64,000 nucleotides of DNA from Struthio camelus (taxonomy: Eukaryota > Chordata > Aves > Struthioniformes > Struthionidae). Shown here piece by piece: positions 25,301 to 40,300 of the stretch. The notes under the pieces were generated by a model. It was not told where the DNA came from. It did not search any database and saw only the letters and a program-made list of their open reading frames with translations. The stretch covers positions 113,088,238-113,152,237 of the forward strand of contig NC_090944.1 in the NCBI RefSeq assembly GCF_040807025.1. The letters run 5' to 3'. The translations under genes were made by a program, and so were the position numbers. Numbering within the stretch: position 1 is the stretch's first letter; each line of letters begins with the position of its first letter.

Positions 25301-28300
25301 TTTTAATTTCCAAAGCATTTGCTATCAGTATACGTTGCTTGGTTGTGTATATTCTAACCTGTTTTCATTTGCAGTGAACTAACAGTTCTTGTTGTAGCTA
25401 CTGGTTCTTTCTACTGTTCTTTTTTTTTTTTTTTTTAAAATGCTGGACAGGTTTTATTTCGGGTCAGATTTTAATACTTTTTACTCTCTGTTTCTGTTGC
25501 TAGTTATATTTTCTGTATCTCTTCATTTCCACGGCTAATACTAATATATATTTGTCTGAGACCAAGGTGAAGTCATTTCTAAATATCTCTTTTAAGTTTG
25601 AATTGTTATTTTGAGCTGGCAGAAGGTTGAAGATGAGCCTTGTGATTCTGGGTAGAAAGGAAGCTGAGATAATGTTATTTTCATGATGTGGAGAGAAGGT
25701 CCCTGGGAACATCTCTATTTAATGACATAGTCCCATAGTTCTATTTTTTATTTATTTGTTTATTTTCTTCTGTAACTCGGTGGAGGTAGTTCCATTTAGT
25801 TCAGTGGGAGTTTCGGGCGTGTTAATGCATGTTATACATTGAGTTAGGCTTTCTCGCTTGGACCCCGTTTTATGTTTCTGCATCATAACATCTCTATTTT
25901 ATGCACTTGCTGTACTGCACTGTTGCTTTCTTCTCAGTGTACAATCCTGCATACAAGGGGCAGCTGGACAGCCTTACCTACGATTAGTAGATTGGCTCAC
26001 TGCGATCCTGCGGAGTCACAGAGCAGGAGTGAAGGGGCTCTGCTGAAATGCAGGTTCCTCATCAGTGCTGTACTTGGACCCCAGCTACTTTTCTGTAATG
26101 CAACTAGTTGGGCCCTAATGTGACCTGACAAATGCTTTGTCAACACCCTGGTCAAAGGGATGGCATGCACCCTCATCACTTTTGTGGGTGACACCTGGTA
26201 GGGAAGCAGCTGATATGCTGGAGGGCAGGGCTGTTATAGAACTTTTCATCTTTTTGGTGCGACGAATTGTGATAGTCATCTTTGCGAATAGAGGCTTGAT
26301 ACAGAAATCTATTTTAAATTGAGAAAATTAAATTTAATCAGATGTTTCAGCTGCCTCTTGTTCTAGGTAAAATCTGTGGCTGTTGTATTTGTCCTATATA
26401 TTTGAATGATTTAGATTTTAGGTACACTAGGTGGTCCTGCTTTCTTGAGAAAATTCAGATGTAGTGTTGAAAGTGTCATTTTTCGATGACTTTATCTTTT
26501 AAAGTTTCTCGTGTTATTTTCAGTATGCATAAGTCCATGTTCCCAATTTTCAGATTGTGTTCTTCAGCAATTTGGAAAAAAATATTACATAATTTTATGT
26601 GCAAAATCACTTAAAACTTTAAAGCATTATATAGGAGGTGATGTTTATAGTCAGGATAAAATAGAATCAATAACACTTTTAAATCTAAATTAGACTTCAA
26701 TTTTAATTAAATATGAAAGCATGATGACCTACTACTATATTCAAATCAATTACATAAAATTAAAATAACTTTTTAAACCCTGTAAAATTTAAGAGGGTCA
26801 TACCACTGAACCTGTGGGAGTTGTTGGCTAACCACATCAAAACCAGAGTTGTTAACTGCTAATTTAACGTTCTAGTAGTCTGAAGTCTTGCTGTCTGGCA
26901 AAAATGTTTTCACATTTGCGATTTAGTTCTTTCAGTGGGTCGTTCAGAGCTGAGAAACTTCTCAGGGGTTATAAAGATAGGAAAGCTTATCTTCCCCTGC
27001 TAATCTGTGAGTAAAAACAAGGTGTCAAAGATGTATTAGTTCTGCAATTTTGAGGAGCACTGGGGAAAAGAAAATCAGTCCAAGTCACTTGAGGGTAAAA
27101 TTTCATTTGTTTGATAAATTGATTAATTAAAAAATATAAAAGATTTTTTTAATTTTATTTTCTAAAATATGTAGTTCACTTAATGTATTTTTATTTAATA
27201 GTTGAATGATTTACAATTTCCTTCTAAATGCAGTTTGAAAAAAAAAAGAGTAAAAAACTAATAATCTATTAAATAAAAAATATCACTTAGGATTTTCTGA
27301 CCTAATAGAAAGCTAAAATTAAAATCCTGAATGAATTCATGTGAAACTGTATAAATCTATGTATTATATAGCCCGTGATAGTAAAAAGTAGTACCAGTCT
27401 TAATCTATAGGCTTTGTTTAGTTGGAAGATCGTCATGTCTTGGCATATAAATCATTGAGAAGAAAACTTCTTTTAGAAAACAAAAGGTACCGGTGCAAAA
27501 GATAACACTGACATTGGTAAATCAAGCTGAGATTTCTTGCTTGTTGATTTCGATGATGATTGCAATATACAGTTAAAATCAGTTGCTGCTCGCTATCCTT
27601 TTCACAATGATTTGTAGGTGAATTTTTATTTCTAACCTATCTAGCCCCTGCGCGATGACAGATTCTTTTATTTTCTCTTAGTAATTTTTCTTCTATCTTC
27701 ACTTCTGAATTTAGTTTTATGGAGGGAGAGGGGCGAAAATCCAGGGAGAAGTACACCAGTCCCATGTTATTCCAGTCACATGTTAAATTTCTCGTTTGTA
27801 CTCTCAAGATGATCATGACTTTGAAAAAAGATTGTAACTTTCTCCCAAAGTTTAATTTGTCTATGCCTTTTTGCTATAAAAACAAAATCTTCTTTCTTAC
27901 TTGTTACTAGCTTTGCCTTCTAGAATATCTTCTGCAAGAAAATAATATTGATGAATTTGTAGAAGGTTCTGGGGTCATCAAGCTCATTGATATTTGGCTT
28001 CTCATTCAAAAGTATTTTTGAGGCTCATGTTTCAGATTTCTGAATACTGAAAAAGTACATTCTCCATTTAAAATGAGGATAGATTCCTTCTCGCTTGATA
28101 AATCAGATACCTAATTTTTAGTGTAGAAATACTTTATTCCATTTATTTGATCCTTTTTATCCTTTTTTCCTCTAATATATGCATTTCTTATGTTTATGTC
28201 CTTAGAAAGTAAATTTAATTACAAATGCATGTGTTTTCTTGCACTTTTAATAACAGCAACTGCTGATGTATCAGTTATGATTTCAAAATATTAATTGATA

Positions 28301-31300
28301 TTATGGAATAATTATGATCCTTTATTATGGACTGAAAGGGAATAATAAGCACTAGTGTGTTTCTACATTTCTTGAATTGGAAAGGACTTTGTTATCTAAT
28401 GTTTGTTTTAGCATGTTGTGAAGTGTTTGGAGTCCTGTATGATTAATGCATTTGGAGTAGACGTTTTGTAGACTCTTTGAACTAACTGTTTTAATATTTA
28501 CATCAGGTTGCAGAGAACATTATTTGATAACCTAGGCAGTTTTCTTCAGTTCTATGTGCATATGTTGCTAAAAAGAAGTCTTGCTGTCAGTGGAAGAAGG
28601 CTTGGTGGGCATTAGGGTATTTTGAAGATACAGGCCGTGCCTTGGAAGTGCTTGGAATTTTAAGGTTTGACCTTGGGGAATATCATTCTAAACTGTGTTA
28701 TTTTAAAAGAGAATGAAATCACTAATATTATAAATGTATACAATATGAAGTAATAATACAACCCAGCCCTTTCAACAATTCTTAGATACCATCACAAGAA
28801 TCTCTTCAACAGTTTGTAACTGCCTTTTCTTTTATACTATTTCTAAGACTTCTTAAGAAACCAGATACATTTTATCTGTTAATATTTTCTAATAATTTAT
28901 TTCCATATAGGTGGAGAACGAACTTGTGGTGTACATGAGCTAATCTGCATTAGAAAAGGTAAGCAATGGTTTATGAAAACTAACGTTTTAGCCTGGGAAG
29001 AGCGCGAGTGAGAAATCTGCTACCCCCTGTTAGTATCTTACATTTTCTAGATCATTATGTCAGACCTTTGTATTGCAGAATCTTTGGTGACATCATCAAA
29101 GAAAAGAAGAAAAAATCATGCAATAAACAGAAAATTTGAAATTCCAAAATAAAATTGAATTTTTCACAAGAGAAAATGTTTTTCCCAGTACTCACTGAAT
29201 TACATGGAAATGCTGAATGTTCTCCAGCTGTGGCTGGATTCTTGTAGGAGGATTTGATTTTCGGTAGTGATTGAGAGTTGTGGTGATACCTTAAATAGTT
29301 GATGTAATGGACTGGCAATCTCAGGCTATTTTTTCAGCTCAGATCCTAACGACACAAGCTGCTTTGAAAACAGCTATATCAGTAATGAAACCAGTAATTG
29401 GTAAGAGCATAAAACAGAACTGTACTCAAGAGAGGGCTTTTATATGTTTAAATTTGAGTTACAATGACTGAAGTTGCAGTTTGATGGTACAGCATTGCTG
29501 TTGAAGCTCTGTGCATTTGATCTGAAAACTAATCTTTCAAAAGAAGAATTATTTCCTCAGAGTCAATAATTTCCTTGAATTGACTCGCCCTTGGCTCAGA
29601 AGAGTCATAGGGCTTTTAAAAGAAAAGGAGTGAGAAAGTAGCAGGAGAGGAGGGCTGCAAGATTCTCTCTTTTGGCCGAAGCTGTTCGATTGGTTAATCA
29701 GCATTGTCACACTGTATCATGCTTGGTAGGAAGAAATTTTGTGTGGCCTTTGAATAGAGCTTAGTTTCCAAACTGTTTACCTGTACTGCATTCACTTACA
29801 ATTTTAGTAAATATAGTTTTTTTGGAAACACTTACTTATTATCTGCTGGCCTCAGAAATAAATCTATCAGTCAAGGTGAAAAATGGCTTTGCTGTCACAA
29901 GTTTTCTTTTACGAAACATTTTATTGAAAGAATAATTGAAGGAATTGTATGTCATTTGACAATATTAAATTAAAAAATTAAAATTAAAAAATTTTTTCCT
30001 CTCTTAAAAAAAAAAAAAACCTCTGAATAATTCCATTCTTGCTTTTTATAAATTCTTTCTCATTTAAGGAGTTTGCTTCTTCCTTTTTCTTTTCCCTCCA
30101 CCCCTCTTTATGGCTCTCTCTGTCATTCCACTGACCATCAGTGCACACAGTGTTCTGTATTCTTGCCTTAATCATGATAATCCCTGTTTATTTCGGGGCA
30201 CTGTACCAATTTTAAGAAAAACAATCTTTTTGTGTTCTTGGAGGCAATGCTTTTTGTTTGATTTTATTGTCATTGCTGGAAAATAAATTGAAAAGCGTGC
30301 ATCTTTTTAAGGTTCTGTGTTATGTTTGGACATTTGTGGCTTGTGTGATATTATTTGTAATAATGGTTGCATTGAACCTGTGTTGTAGTTTTGATTATTA
30401 TAAATTAACCTAGGGATAATCTTGGCAGTTATAAATTTGCCTAGAGTAGTAACTTACTACCATTTATATCTGTAGTATGTCGAGTTCTTTCTTTCCTGAT
30501 GTGAGTTCTTGTGTATTCTAACCAGGGGTGCCCGCATACCCCGTCATGCCACTGGCAAGTTTCTCCTTGGAGAGTGTGGAGAGGGTCTGTTCCTGTGTGT
30601 CCCCTCTCCCTACTTGCCTGCCGTTGTTTTTGTTGTCACTTGTCCTATTGAGAAGTTTCCAGTTTCAAGGGAGAGAGTGTAACTGGCGTGTATACATGGG
30701 TTATACAACTTGAAGAACACATGATCCTGGAGATTAGTTTTTTTATGATTAGTAAACTAACCCGTTCCCATTTGTCATCTTCTTGCCTGCCCACTCATTT
30801 GTGTTGGAGGAAGTAAAAACCTTGGGGTCTCAGATGATGACACGTGAAAAGGGACCAGAAAGGTCTGCAAGGCTGTGTGTGACCACACCATATAGCTCAA
30901 AGTTATTTAAAGAAATCTTCTGCAGTAGCATAATATATATGAAGAACGGAGGAAGAGACAGCTACTCTATATTAATTAAATGTTAACATTTTTCTTTCCT
31001 CTAGCTGCATATATGAAGGCATAATTGTAAAAACAAAAAATGATGCTTATGAAGGAAGTGTTCGTTCCAAGAACATTCGGTTACTAAAATGAGAATCTCT
31101 GAAACTTCACTTTTCAACTTTTTTCTTTCTTGAAGTTTTGCGTTTCACTCAAATTAGGAAAAATCGTGAAGTTTTTTTTTCTTGTAAATGTTCATTATTT
31201 TCACTTTTTAGGTACTCAGGGCTGCAGTATTGGGGCTGTAAACAGTGCAGAAGAGTTTTCATTTATTTAAAAGCATCGATTTCACTGATGTTAACAATAC

Positions 31301-34300
31301 TTCCACTGAAATGAATAAAATTCATTTGGGTTGTAGATTTATTTTTAGCTTTTTGAGATTCAAATATTCGCAAAATTAATGCGTTTTGAATATCTGAGAT
31401 TATCTAAAGACTAGTATAAATGCAATAATCAATACTGTAGCAACACGGAGCTCGGATTTGCTAAGCAAAAGGTACTGCAACTGTCTTGTAGAGAGTGGGC
31501 TCCCATGTCACGTGGTGCTGTCATGGCTCCATAGTCGCCCAACCAATGTTGTGGTGGGTCCACTTCTAACCTGCAAAATGTAGTTTACGTTGCTCTTGTG
31601 GTGTTTTATCTATTCAGGTTCCTTTTAACAAATTCCTATATTTTTGTGAGTAATCTATCAGAAATTGATCAGAATTAAGAAGATTGATAGGCTTTTTTGG
31701 AAAATCCTGAAAACTGATTTATGTGCTCTTAAATGAGGCTTTTTCTAAAAGCGTAAATATAGAGGGTGTGTCCTGAAAAATCGACATATTTTGTTGCAGT
31801 TACGTGACACTTAATAACTGCAGAATATAAAACAAGTCATTTTCCAGCTAAAGAAAAGGTACATTACAGAAATATCAGTTATTGTTGAAGTGTGGTAATA
31901 CAGCATGTAAATTTGTGACTTCTGTATGCGATACAGCTAGGTGGTTGAACTGTGTGTATATTGTGTTGTGTTTTGGAACGTGAAAAAAAAAAAGTGAGAG
32001 TTTTTGTACTTCTATTATAAATGTTTATGCTACTCAGTTAAAGGTATTTTTGCAAACTATGTTCCTAACACCCAAATGCACCCAAATGTTTTTGAGATAA
32101 TCATGGGAATTATATAAGATGCTCCTTTGATTATTTGCTATGAAAAAATTTAGGGAACTTGAGGTCAGACTTCCAAAAAAATGTGTGGTTTTTGGCTCTG
32201 TTGCACACTATAGCAAGGCTATTAGTCTGACTTGCAGTTGGCTGTTGTTAAATGTGCTGATATTTTAATTAAGGCTGCTTTTCATGTTCTGTTTGTACAT
32301 ATGAGACAGACTCATGATGAGTGGTTACAATATTGAGCTGTAACTGAAAAAACTCCTATAATGTGTTTTCATTTTCATTGTACTGCATAGAAACAATATT
32401 AAAGCAAAAAATGTATAACAGCATTATTTTTAGGTCTCTTTCACCTTTTGTTCTTTGTTTATATTTTTTTGAAGTAATGTGAAGCAGTACTTTAAACTTG
32501 GCAAAGAATTTCATATTTAAACCACAGAAATGTAGTTTGAGTATCTGTCTAAGGTCTGAGTTGCAGAGATTTTTTAACACTATTTTTATAAGTCCCTTTT
32601 TTCTTTTATAAAGTGTTCTTTTCTTTCTATTGTTGTGGCAGCCTCAGCAAACAAAGGAAATAGTTCAGCACTGTCTTTATGGCTAATAATGGAACAGAAT
32701 TTCTCTTTAATATGCAAAATAAAGAAGTTGCAAAGAGGCAGTTTCCTTGGATGACAGTGTAAAATGTCACTTTTAATAATAATTTTGAAAAGATAAGGTA
32801 TTAATTTTTCTTTTGTCATAACCATATATTAGGTAGAACTATGTCCCTGTTAATGTTCAGGTCAACTAATGATATCCACTTCCATGTATTTTAGTGTGAA
32901 GTTGCCAACTGCATTTAATTCAAATAGGAAGAAAACAATACTTACTCATGAGTTTCATTTACAACTAGAAACGTTTTTATTCAGTCAACTGCATTTGATA
33001 TTCAAGATATATATTTAAATTTTTTTTGATTCTTACACTAAAGGAGTGGCATTGAAAAAGAAACATGGAAGTTTTTCCTTTTAGAAATAACTTTTTTTCC
33101 TTTGGCAGAACTTTTTGGGCCAATAGTTATTGTTCAGGAGAAAGATGACAACATAGACAGTAGCCAATTTCTTTAATTTAGGTAACCTCACAAATATATG
33201 TTATTACTATTCATTTTAGAGTTCATGTATGGAGAGTACAGAGTTCACTGGGCTTTCTCTTATTACCAAGATGTGAAAAAAAACTCTCTAGTAAAAAAAA
33301 AAAAATACACAATTCAAGCTATGTTTATGATATACTCTGAAAGCAGTAATTAGTCTGTTCATAACTGCACACTACTTAATTTTATATAGACAAATATATA
33401 TATTTTTCAGACTAGAAATACATAAAGTTCTATATCTTTTATTCTGTGACTACTAAATTTAAAAGGGATCTGGGTAATATGTGTAAGTATGCCTGGGTAT
33501 TCAAAAATTGGAAGTAATAATGTTAGAATTATAACATTAGAGCAAGCACTGAATCTTACACTCTGTTGGAAAGCTAATCTGAATACTTTTGTACAACGGA
33601 AAGTTTTATATGAAACAGACACTTTTCTTTGAGATGATTGCCCATGCAGGAAGCAAAGTGTGTTTCTGCTTGTTTTTCCATCTTTGGAGTCTTCTGCCAA
33701 GCAGCACCTTCTGGGGTCACTTACTTCCAGCTATCTCAGTTCAGTTTCTTCTGTAGCAAGTTTTATGTGCCGGAACGTTGCTATATCCAAACTCTGACTT
33801 CTTGGCATTTTTTCGCTTAGGATTTTTATATAATCATTATTCCTGCACAATGCTTTGCTACATTTGCTAGTTAGTATTTGGATCCAGTATCTGGATCCTT
33901 GATTGTCTCACGCTTTGTTAGTTGTAGTGATTGATTGGATTGCCAAAAATGTGGTTTAAAAATCTTTTTTAAATCATTTAATCATCCCCTAGTCAAGTAC
34001 TACTTTGTAGCAACTATAAACTTTTATACTACAGGCCTTTAGGCCTATGCGTGTCTTTAGCACTTTTGCATTGGGAAGATTATTTGAGAGTTTCGTTAAA
34101 AGTCTTCACGCTAATCATTGCTGTTCCTTTACCCTCCACTTGGAGAATGTAGTCTTGTAATATGTGTAATTGTGACAAATTATTGGGATTTGGAAGTAAT
34201 CCAGATGATTCTGTGATGTATCGCTATTCCAGGCAGCAATCCAACCTTTCCTTCCCTGTTTCTTTTCAGAGGTTTCTGTTGTGAGATGCTGCTTTAAAAA

Positions 34301-37300
34301 AAGTTGAAATCTGTATTGGAGAGAAAAGACGTTCAAGAACTGGCAAATCAGTGGGTGGTGGGAAGGTCACGAGCATTTAGGAATTGAAAGAATTCTGTCA
34401 AAGGTTCAAATCTCCATGTCAGACTATGGCTTCTCTTATTCCTAAATTCTTTATTAAATCAGTGATGTTTTGGAGCCCAGTGACCTCTTCTTCCTATAAT
34501 TAAATTAATCTCTGAAAGACAGTTTCAGCATGATATTTTGAAAAGAAAGAAATCCTGTAAATGACAACTTGCAGATGCAGTATGCTTAAGGAACAGAAGT
34601 TGCTACAAGTAACTTTGCAGTAATGCATACAGTCGGTTGACTTGCTGAACCAATACCTTTTTAACACAAACTCTAATTTATGAAGTATATTGAACTCTAT
34701 TTCATATAAACATTTAGTCAAGTTATTCAGTTACCCATATTAAAATTAAATATATTTAATATTTTTATTAAAATATACTCTGGACTTTCTTGCTGTGCAA
34801 AGACCTGGAATTTAGATTTTAGAACATATTTTTTCTTATTAGCTGTTATAATTAGATGGTAAGAAAATGAGGAGAGAAAAAGTCCTGATTTATTTCTGTA
34901 GCACTGCAGATTATCCTTTAGCCAATGTGAAGTGAAATAAACCAAATTGGGAGCAACGGTAGCTTTTTTCCCTTTGACTGTCCCCTGGAATAGAAGTGAC
35001 ATTGAAATTATGCTGGTGTAGCTGTACTGATGTAGTCATTCTAGTAAATTTTTTCATGTTAGCAAGCACATTATTTTTGTCATTTTTTTCAAATACATGA
35101 TTTTTTTATAAATTATCCTTTCAGTGCTATCACATGTCACTTCAGATCATAAAGTAAGGTTTTCTATTTTCCCCTACATTATTTTGAAAGTGATATAAAT
35201 AAAATTTTTAAAGGGCATTGTTTTCCAAAATAGCAAGTTAAATAAGGACTTTCATCCTGATATGATTCTGTCAGTCTTTCAAAACTGCTGAAAGGTTCAT
35301 GTTGATAAAATTTTTTACAATAATGGTCTTGTTTAGGAAAGGCTCTTTTCAGTACTGCATTGAAATTAAATTGCCATTTCACGTTTATGTTCACTTAAAA
35401 TTGTATGTCACTCTATCACTGGATAGAGATATTTTCAATGTTGAAATACAGGTAGCTTGTGTTGCATGTGCTTGCAATTTTTGCCCCTAAGAGTGTATAA
35501 ACTTGCTGGATAACAAAATGCAAGATGCGGGAGAGGAACACATGGGAAGGAACATCATCAAGACTAGCAGTGTAAAATATGCATTTAACGTAATAAGTTG
35601 ACAGGTGTGGCCATTAGTAGCTGGATGAATTAAGAAGGCTGTATTGCAGAAGAAAGGAGAAATACAAGTTTGAACTGAAAGGGTCAACATCTTTATGCAG
35701 AAAAGTTTCGGTCTTAATTTATTACCTGAGTGTAACTAAAGAAAAATATGTAAATAAAAACATTATTTTACAAGTGAGATTTGTGTGTTTTGTTTCACAT
35801 TGAGCTAAAAATATTTCTCCTGATGTTTGCCTTGACAAAACAAAGATGAATTTGGTAAATTCGTAGAAGGGGATTACACAGTCCCAACTTTATATAAATA
35901 GGCACAGAAGAATAAACAGTGGAATAGAAAGCATAGGAAATACGTTTGGATTTTTTGTCTTTTGACAAGTTTAATAAAATAGAGGGAATTCTCAGTTCAC
36001 TTTCTTTCGTTGATTTTAATGGCAACGTCAACTAATCCATATTGACAGTAAAGTTGCTTCTTTTTTTAAATGGGAGAGTAAGTGACAACTGACTGCTATT
36101 AAAATAGTTTAGCTTGCTTGTAAACCTGCAGGTAGTCAAGAATCTCATTTTTAAAGTCTTTTAACACAACGCTGTGTAAAAGATTACCACCTTTAGTTAC
36201 AGCATTTAATCTGGATAAACTCAATTCTGTTCTAGTTATTGTGGTTGCTACAGCTGCTGCGCCAAACAAGAAAATGGTGGCAATTCTGAATTATTGTGGA
36301 GCTTTGTGTGTTGAGTTTACCTTTTCAAACAAAAGTTGTTTAGAAAGAGGACAAAATCTTAGCTAATCTTCAGGCTTAGTTACCTAGTAGAAAGGACACC
36401 ATAGTATGTAATCAGTCATAAAAGAAAAAACGTTAACATTCAAACTGACACACATGAAAATGCAGTTCTTATTCTTGTTGATTACCTGGTCTCACTGAAG
36501 TATTTCACTTCAAAGCTGACTGACGCAAAGGTTTTGTGTTTGTTTGGTTTCTTTTCTTTGTGACATGAGTTCTTTGTAAGAAAGAAACGTGCTCTTTGGT
36601 GATAAATAATTTAAGCGTGGAGAAAAGGCAATCCAGGTATGAGTCCTATTTTGTAGTTCAGTAATCTGCTCAGTTTTCCTGAGATATGGGTGGGTGGGTT
36701 TGTTTGTTTTCAGATCTGAAAGTTGGTATGAAATGACAAGCAGCAGTGAATAGTGTTAGAATTAAAATCTTTTTGAGCTGGACTATACAGCTTATTTTCA
36801 TGTAATGTCGAGTTTCAATGGTATAAAAAACAATGCAATGAGTGGCTCTTCTGTAGTATGAAGTACAAAACAGCAGTTTAACTAAAAGAATTTTAAAAGG
36901 CTAAAAAAAAATCTTAGATCAAGTTGTAAAAAAACAAACAAAAAAAACAAAGCAGGATGTGAATGAAAAATTAAGCATTTGTTTTTCATTTCAAACATTT
37001 TTGGGCTAGGGTCTTAGAGATAATGGAGGTTCTTTGGATCATGCCTGTAATTTAATTTGTGCACAGAAGAGATAGGGTTGCATTTATAAATGAATAATTA
37101 AAACATCACTGAGATAACTATATGGCTTTGTACACCATTAGCTTAGTGAACAGTGCGATGTGGAACGTAAATGCTACAAAAATAATAGTACAATTTAGTT
37201 ATTTAATAGAGGTGTGTATATAGATATATATTAAAAACAAAGTGTTTAAATATGTCTCAAGATTTGTTTTTTAGTTTGATACTTATTTAGTGGGGCCTTC

Positions 37301-40300
37301 TAAAGAATTTTCTATTTTCTAAAGAATTTGAAATATCTTTTGGAAAAAAAGATTGTTTAATAACAAGAAAATTAAGTTTGAGAAGGAGACATTAATTTTA
37401 TATTCAGGACCAAGAGACGGTAAGTTTCTGTATTCTAATGGTTCTAATTCTAGCGATAACAATAAAAGTACATTAATTGTGATGTTACTGTAAAACTCTT
37501 GTATTGTGAGTATGGTTTTCCATGATGTTTGCACAGACCTCAATTAGTCTTAACTTTGTGGTAAAACTTCTAAAAAATATTTCCAGAACTCTTATATTGC
37601 TTATTGTAAATTGCAAACATTCATTGTTGTTTATCATTAGAACTGAGGGTAATTATGAAATTTATGAAAGTAGGACACTTGAAGTTGATATTGGACTATT
37701 CAAAAGTACTGCCTTTCTACTGGTTTCTGATAAAAGAGATTGTAAAACAAACCACTGTGAATGTGTAAGTGTTTTTAAAATGCTTTCCGTGGTATGATTA
37801 GCTCCCAAGTAAGTCAGAATTTAAGATGACATATGTTTTGAATGAAAATAATTCTGATGCTGAATGTGTCGTCAATGCATTTTATATGCAAAATGTGCTG
37901 TCCTTTTATTCTATCTACAAAGTACAACTCACTGGCACTTCAGCTGTGAGAAGCTATTTGAAGGATTACTGTGATAAACGAAAGCTTCGTTTATAGACAG
38001 GAATCTGTACGCATTTGCATGTGGAAAATTGAAGTACAATTTTATTTGTTTTTCTGCCTTTATAATGATATTAAATTAAAGGATTTTCAACTTGGTAATA
38101 TACTTATCTGTGAAGAAGCATTTTAAAATTCTTTACACGGATGCAAATTGGTATGAAAACATAATTTTCAAGTGCTATGTTCACATTGAATGCCATGAAT
38201 AATTAATTAGTCTTGCTGCAGCTAAAGTTTCATCCTTTTTATAAGGTATCAGCCAATGTTCTTTTCACTCCAGAAAAATGTCATCAGATACTGTGTTTCC
38301 ACAGGGAACTATACAGTTTGCATACAGTACTTTTCAAATTAATTAGTATCCAGGAAGAAAAAATTAAAATCATAGTGTTCTTGAGCTACTTTAGATTGTG
38401 GGTAACTTCCATACAGCACATACTGTAATAGATCAGAAAAGCTTTGATTGCTGAGCAATGTAAGTATGTGTAGAAAAATTTAAACTCGCCTTTTAAAAAG
38501 ATTAGTACGCAAAGTACTTGAAAGCATGATTTCATCTAAGATGTGCAGTTAATCTGTTTAATTTTAAAAACATTCACAGTCCTTTGCTGGGAATCATAGG
38601 ATCATAGAATAATTGCACTGCAGTTCAGTCTCCTGCTCAAAGCAGAGTCAGCATTGGATTTGAGCAAAGTTGCTTAGGACAACCTGCTCCAGTAATTAAG
38701 CAATTATCCTCATAGTGAGAATTTCTTTCCTTACACAAGTCAGAAACACACAGGTCTGAGTTGCTTCTTGTTCCCCTGCCTTGCAAATCAGTAAAACACA
38801 TGCTTCCATCTTGATAAACTCCTCTTAGGCACAGGGAGGCTGTGTTAGGTCCCCCTGAAGCTGCCTCTTCTCCCAGCTGAGCAAATCCCCTTTCCTCAGC
38901 TTCCGCTCACAGGACAAGTGCTCCAGGCCCCTGTGACCTTTCATCAGTAGTCGGGAAGATGAGAACCTTGCTCTGCCGAAGAGACGGAGCTAGTCTTGGT
39001 CAGCAAGAAAGCAGTTTCTTTCTGCTGCTTGCCTGCATGTCTTATTCATGTATTCAGATGCTGAAAGGCACAAGAAAGGCTAACCTTTCAAGTGTACATC
39101 ACAAGTGTACGTCGCAGGGCTAAGGCAGGTCAGCCTGAAATGCAGGAAGGGTGTGAGTCCTGCTGTGAGTTGCAGGACGATCAATCATGGTTTTGAAAAA
39201 CTGTTTGGTGTGATAAGACTGCTGAAATACTGAAATGTTTTTTACATGAGGCATATTTTTTAAATCCCTCTAGAAGATGCAATTTGTGAAAGATTCAGTA
39301 GTCTGCTTGCTGAACTTATTTGTCATTTTGTGGTCATATTAAACAAGTACTTTGAGTATCACATTTTGCGACTCTAAGCGTGTATGATGGGTGGTCTGAC
39401 TCTGGACATCCCTGCATTTCTCTACTGACTATAGAGCATTTATGATATTACATCTTAATTAGTTACCCAAAGTAGTCAGACATAAGACTGCAGAAACCTT
39501 TCTTGGGTTCTGTGTTAATATTAAGTTGAGTTTAACATGTAAGCTTTAATAGACCTAGGCCTACAAGTGTCATAGGTTATCATTCTCTTGCTTAGAGGTT
39601 AGTTGTTTTAGGCTCCTGAACTGTGCTTTAAGTGATTTTGAAGTGGCAAGTGCATTTTTTTTGCTCTCCTATAAATCAATATTGCTCATCTCTTTGGGGC
39701 TTTTTTTTTTTTTTTTTTTTAAATCTTGCCCTATGGAGAGTTTGAAGAGGATGTTTTAAATGGTTACCAGGAATGGAATGGGTTACATTTCTGTTGTATT
39801 TCTTTGTACAAAGATAATCTTATTCCTGAATAAATAACTGCCCTTTTGAAGATCAGAACTTTTAAGAATCTGGTAAAAATGTTTATGGCTTAATATGGGC
39901 ATTCTTTTAGGCATGTACTACCAGACTGAAATATACAAAAGGTTATTAAAAATATAAACGTTATTAAAAATATAATTAAAATTGCAAAAGTGAGCATTTA
40001 GGAGTAAGAAAATGCCAGAGCTGCTTACTTAAGTAGCCATAATTTGGCATTCTGTAATGGGATCTTCAAATTATGTGGTGACCTACCATATTTTAAAGTC
40101 AACCTTTCCTCTTTTGAAACAGCATAGAATAAATGAGCAGTGATTCCATATTTCGTATTTTTCCCCTATTTTTATGCAGTGTCTGATTCTTGTCCCTACT
40201 TTGAAAACAGTATTAAATCATTCTCTGGTGTTACCAAATTTTGTCTTCAGATTTTTTGTTAACAGTGCTAAAGTTTTAGATGCTGGACACGTACAAAATG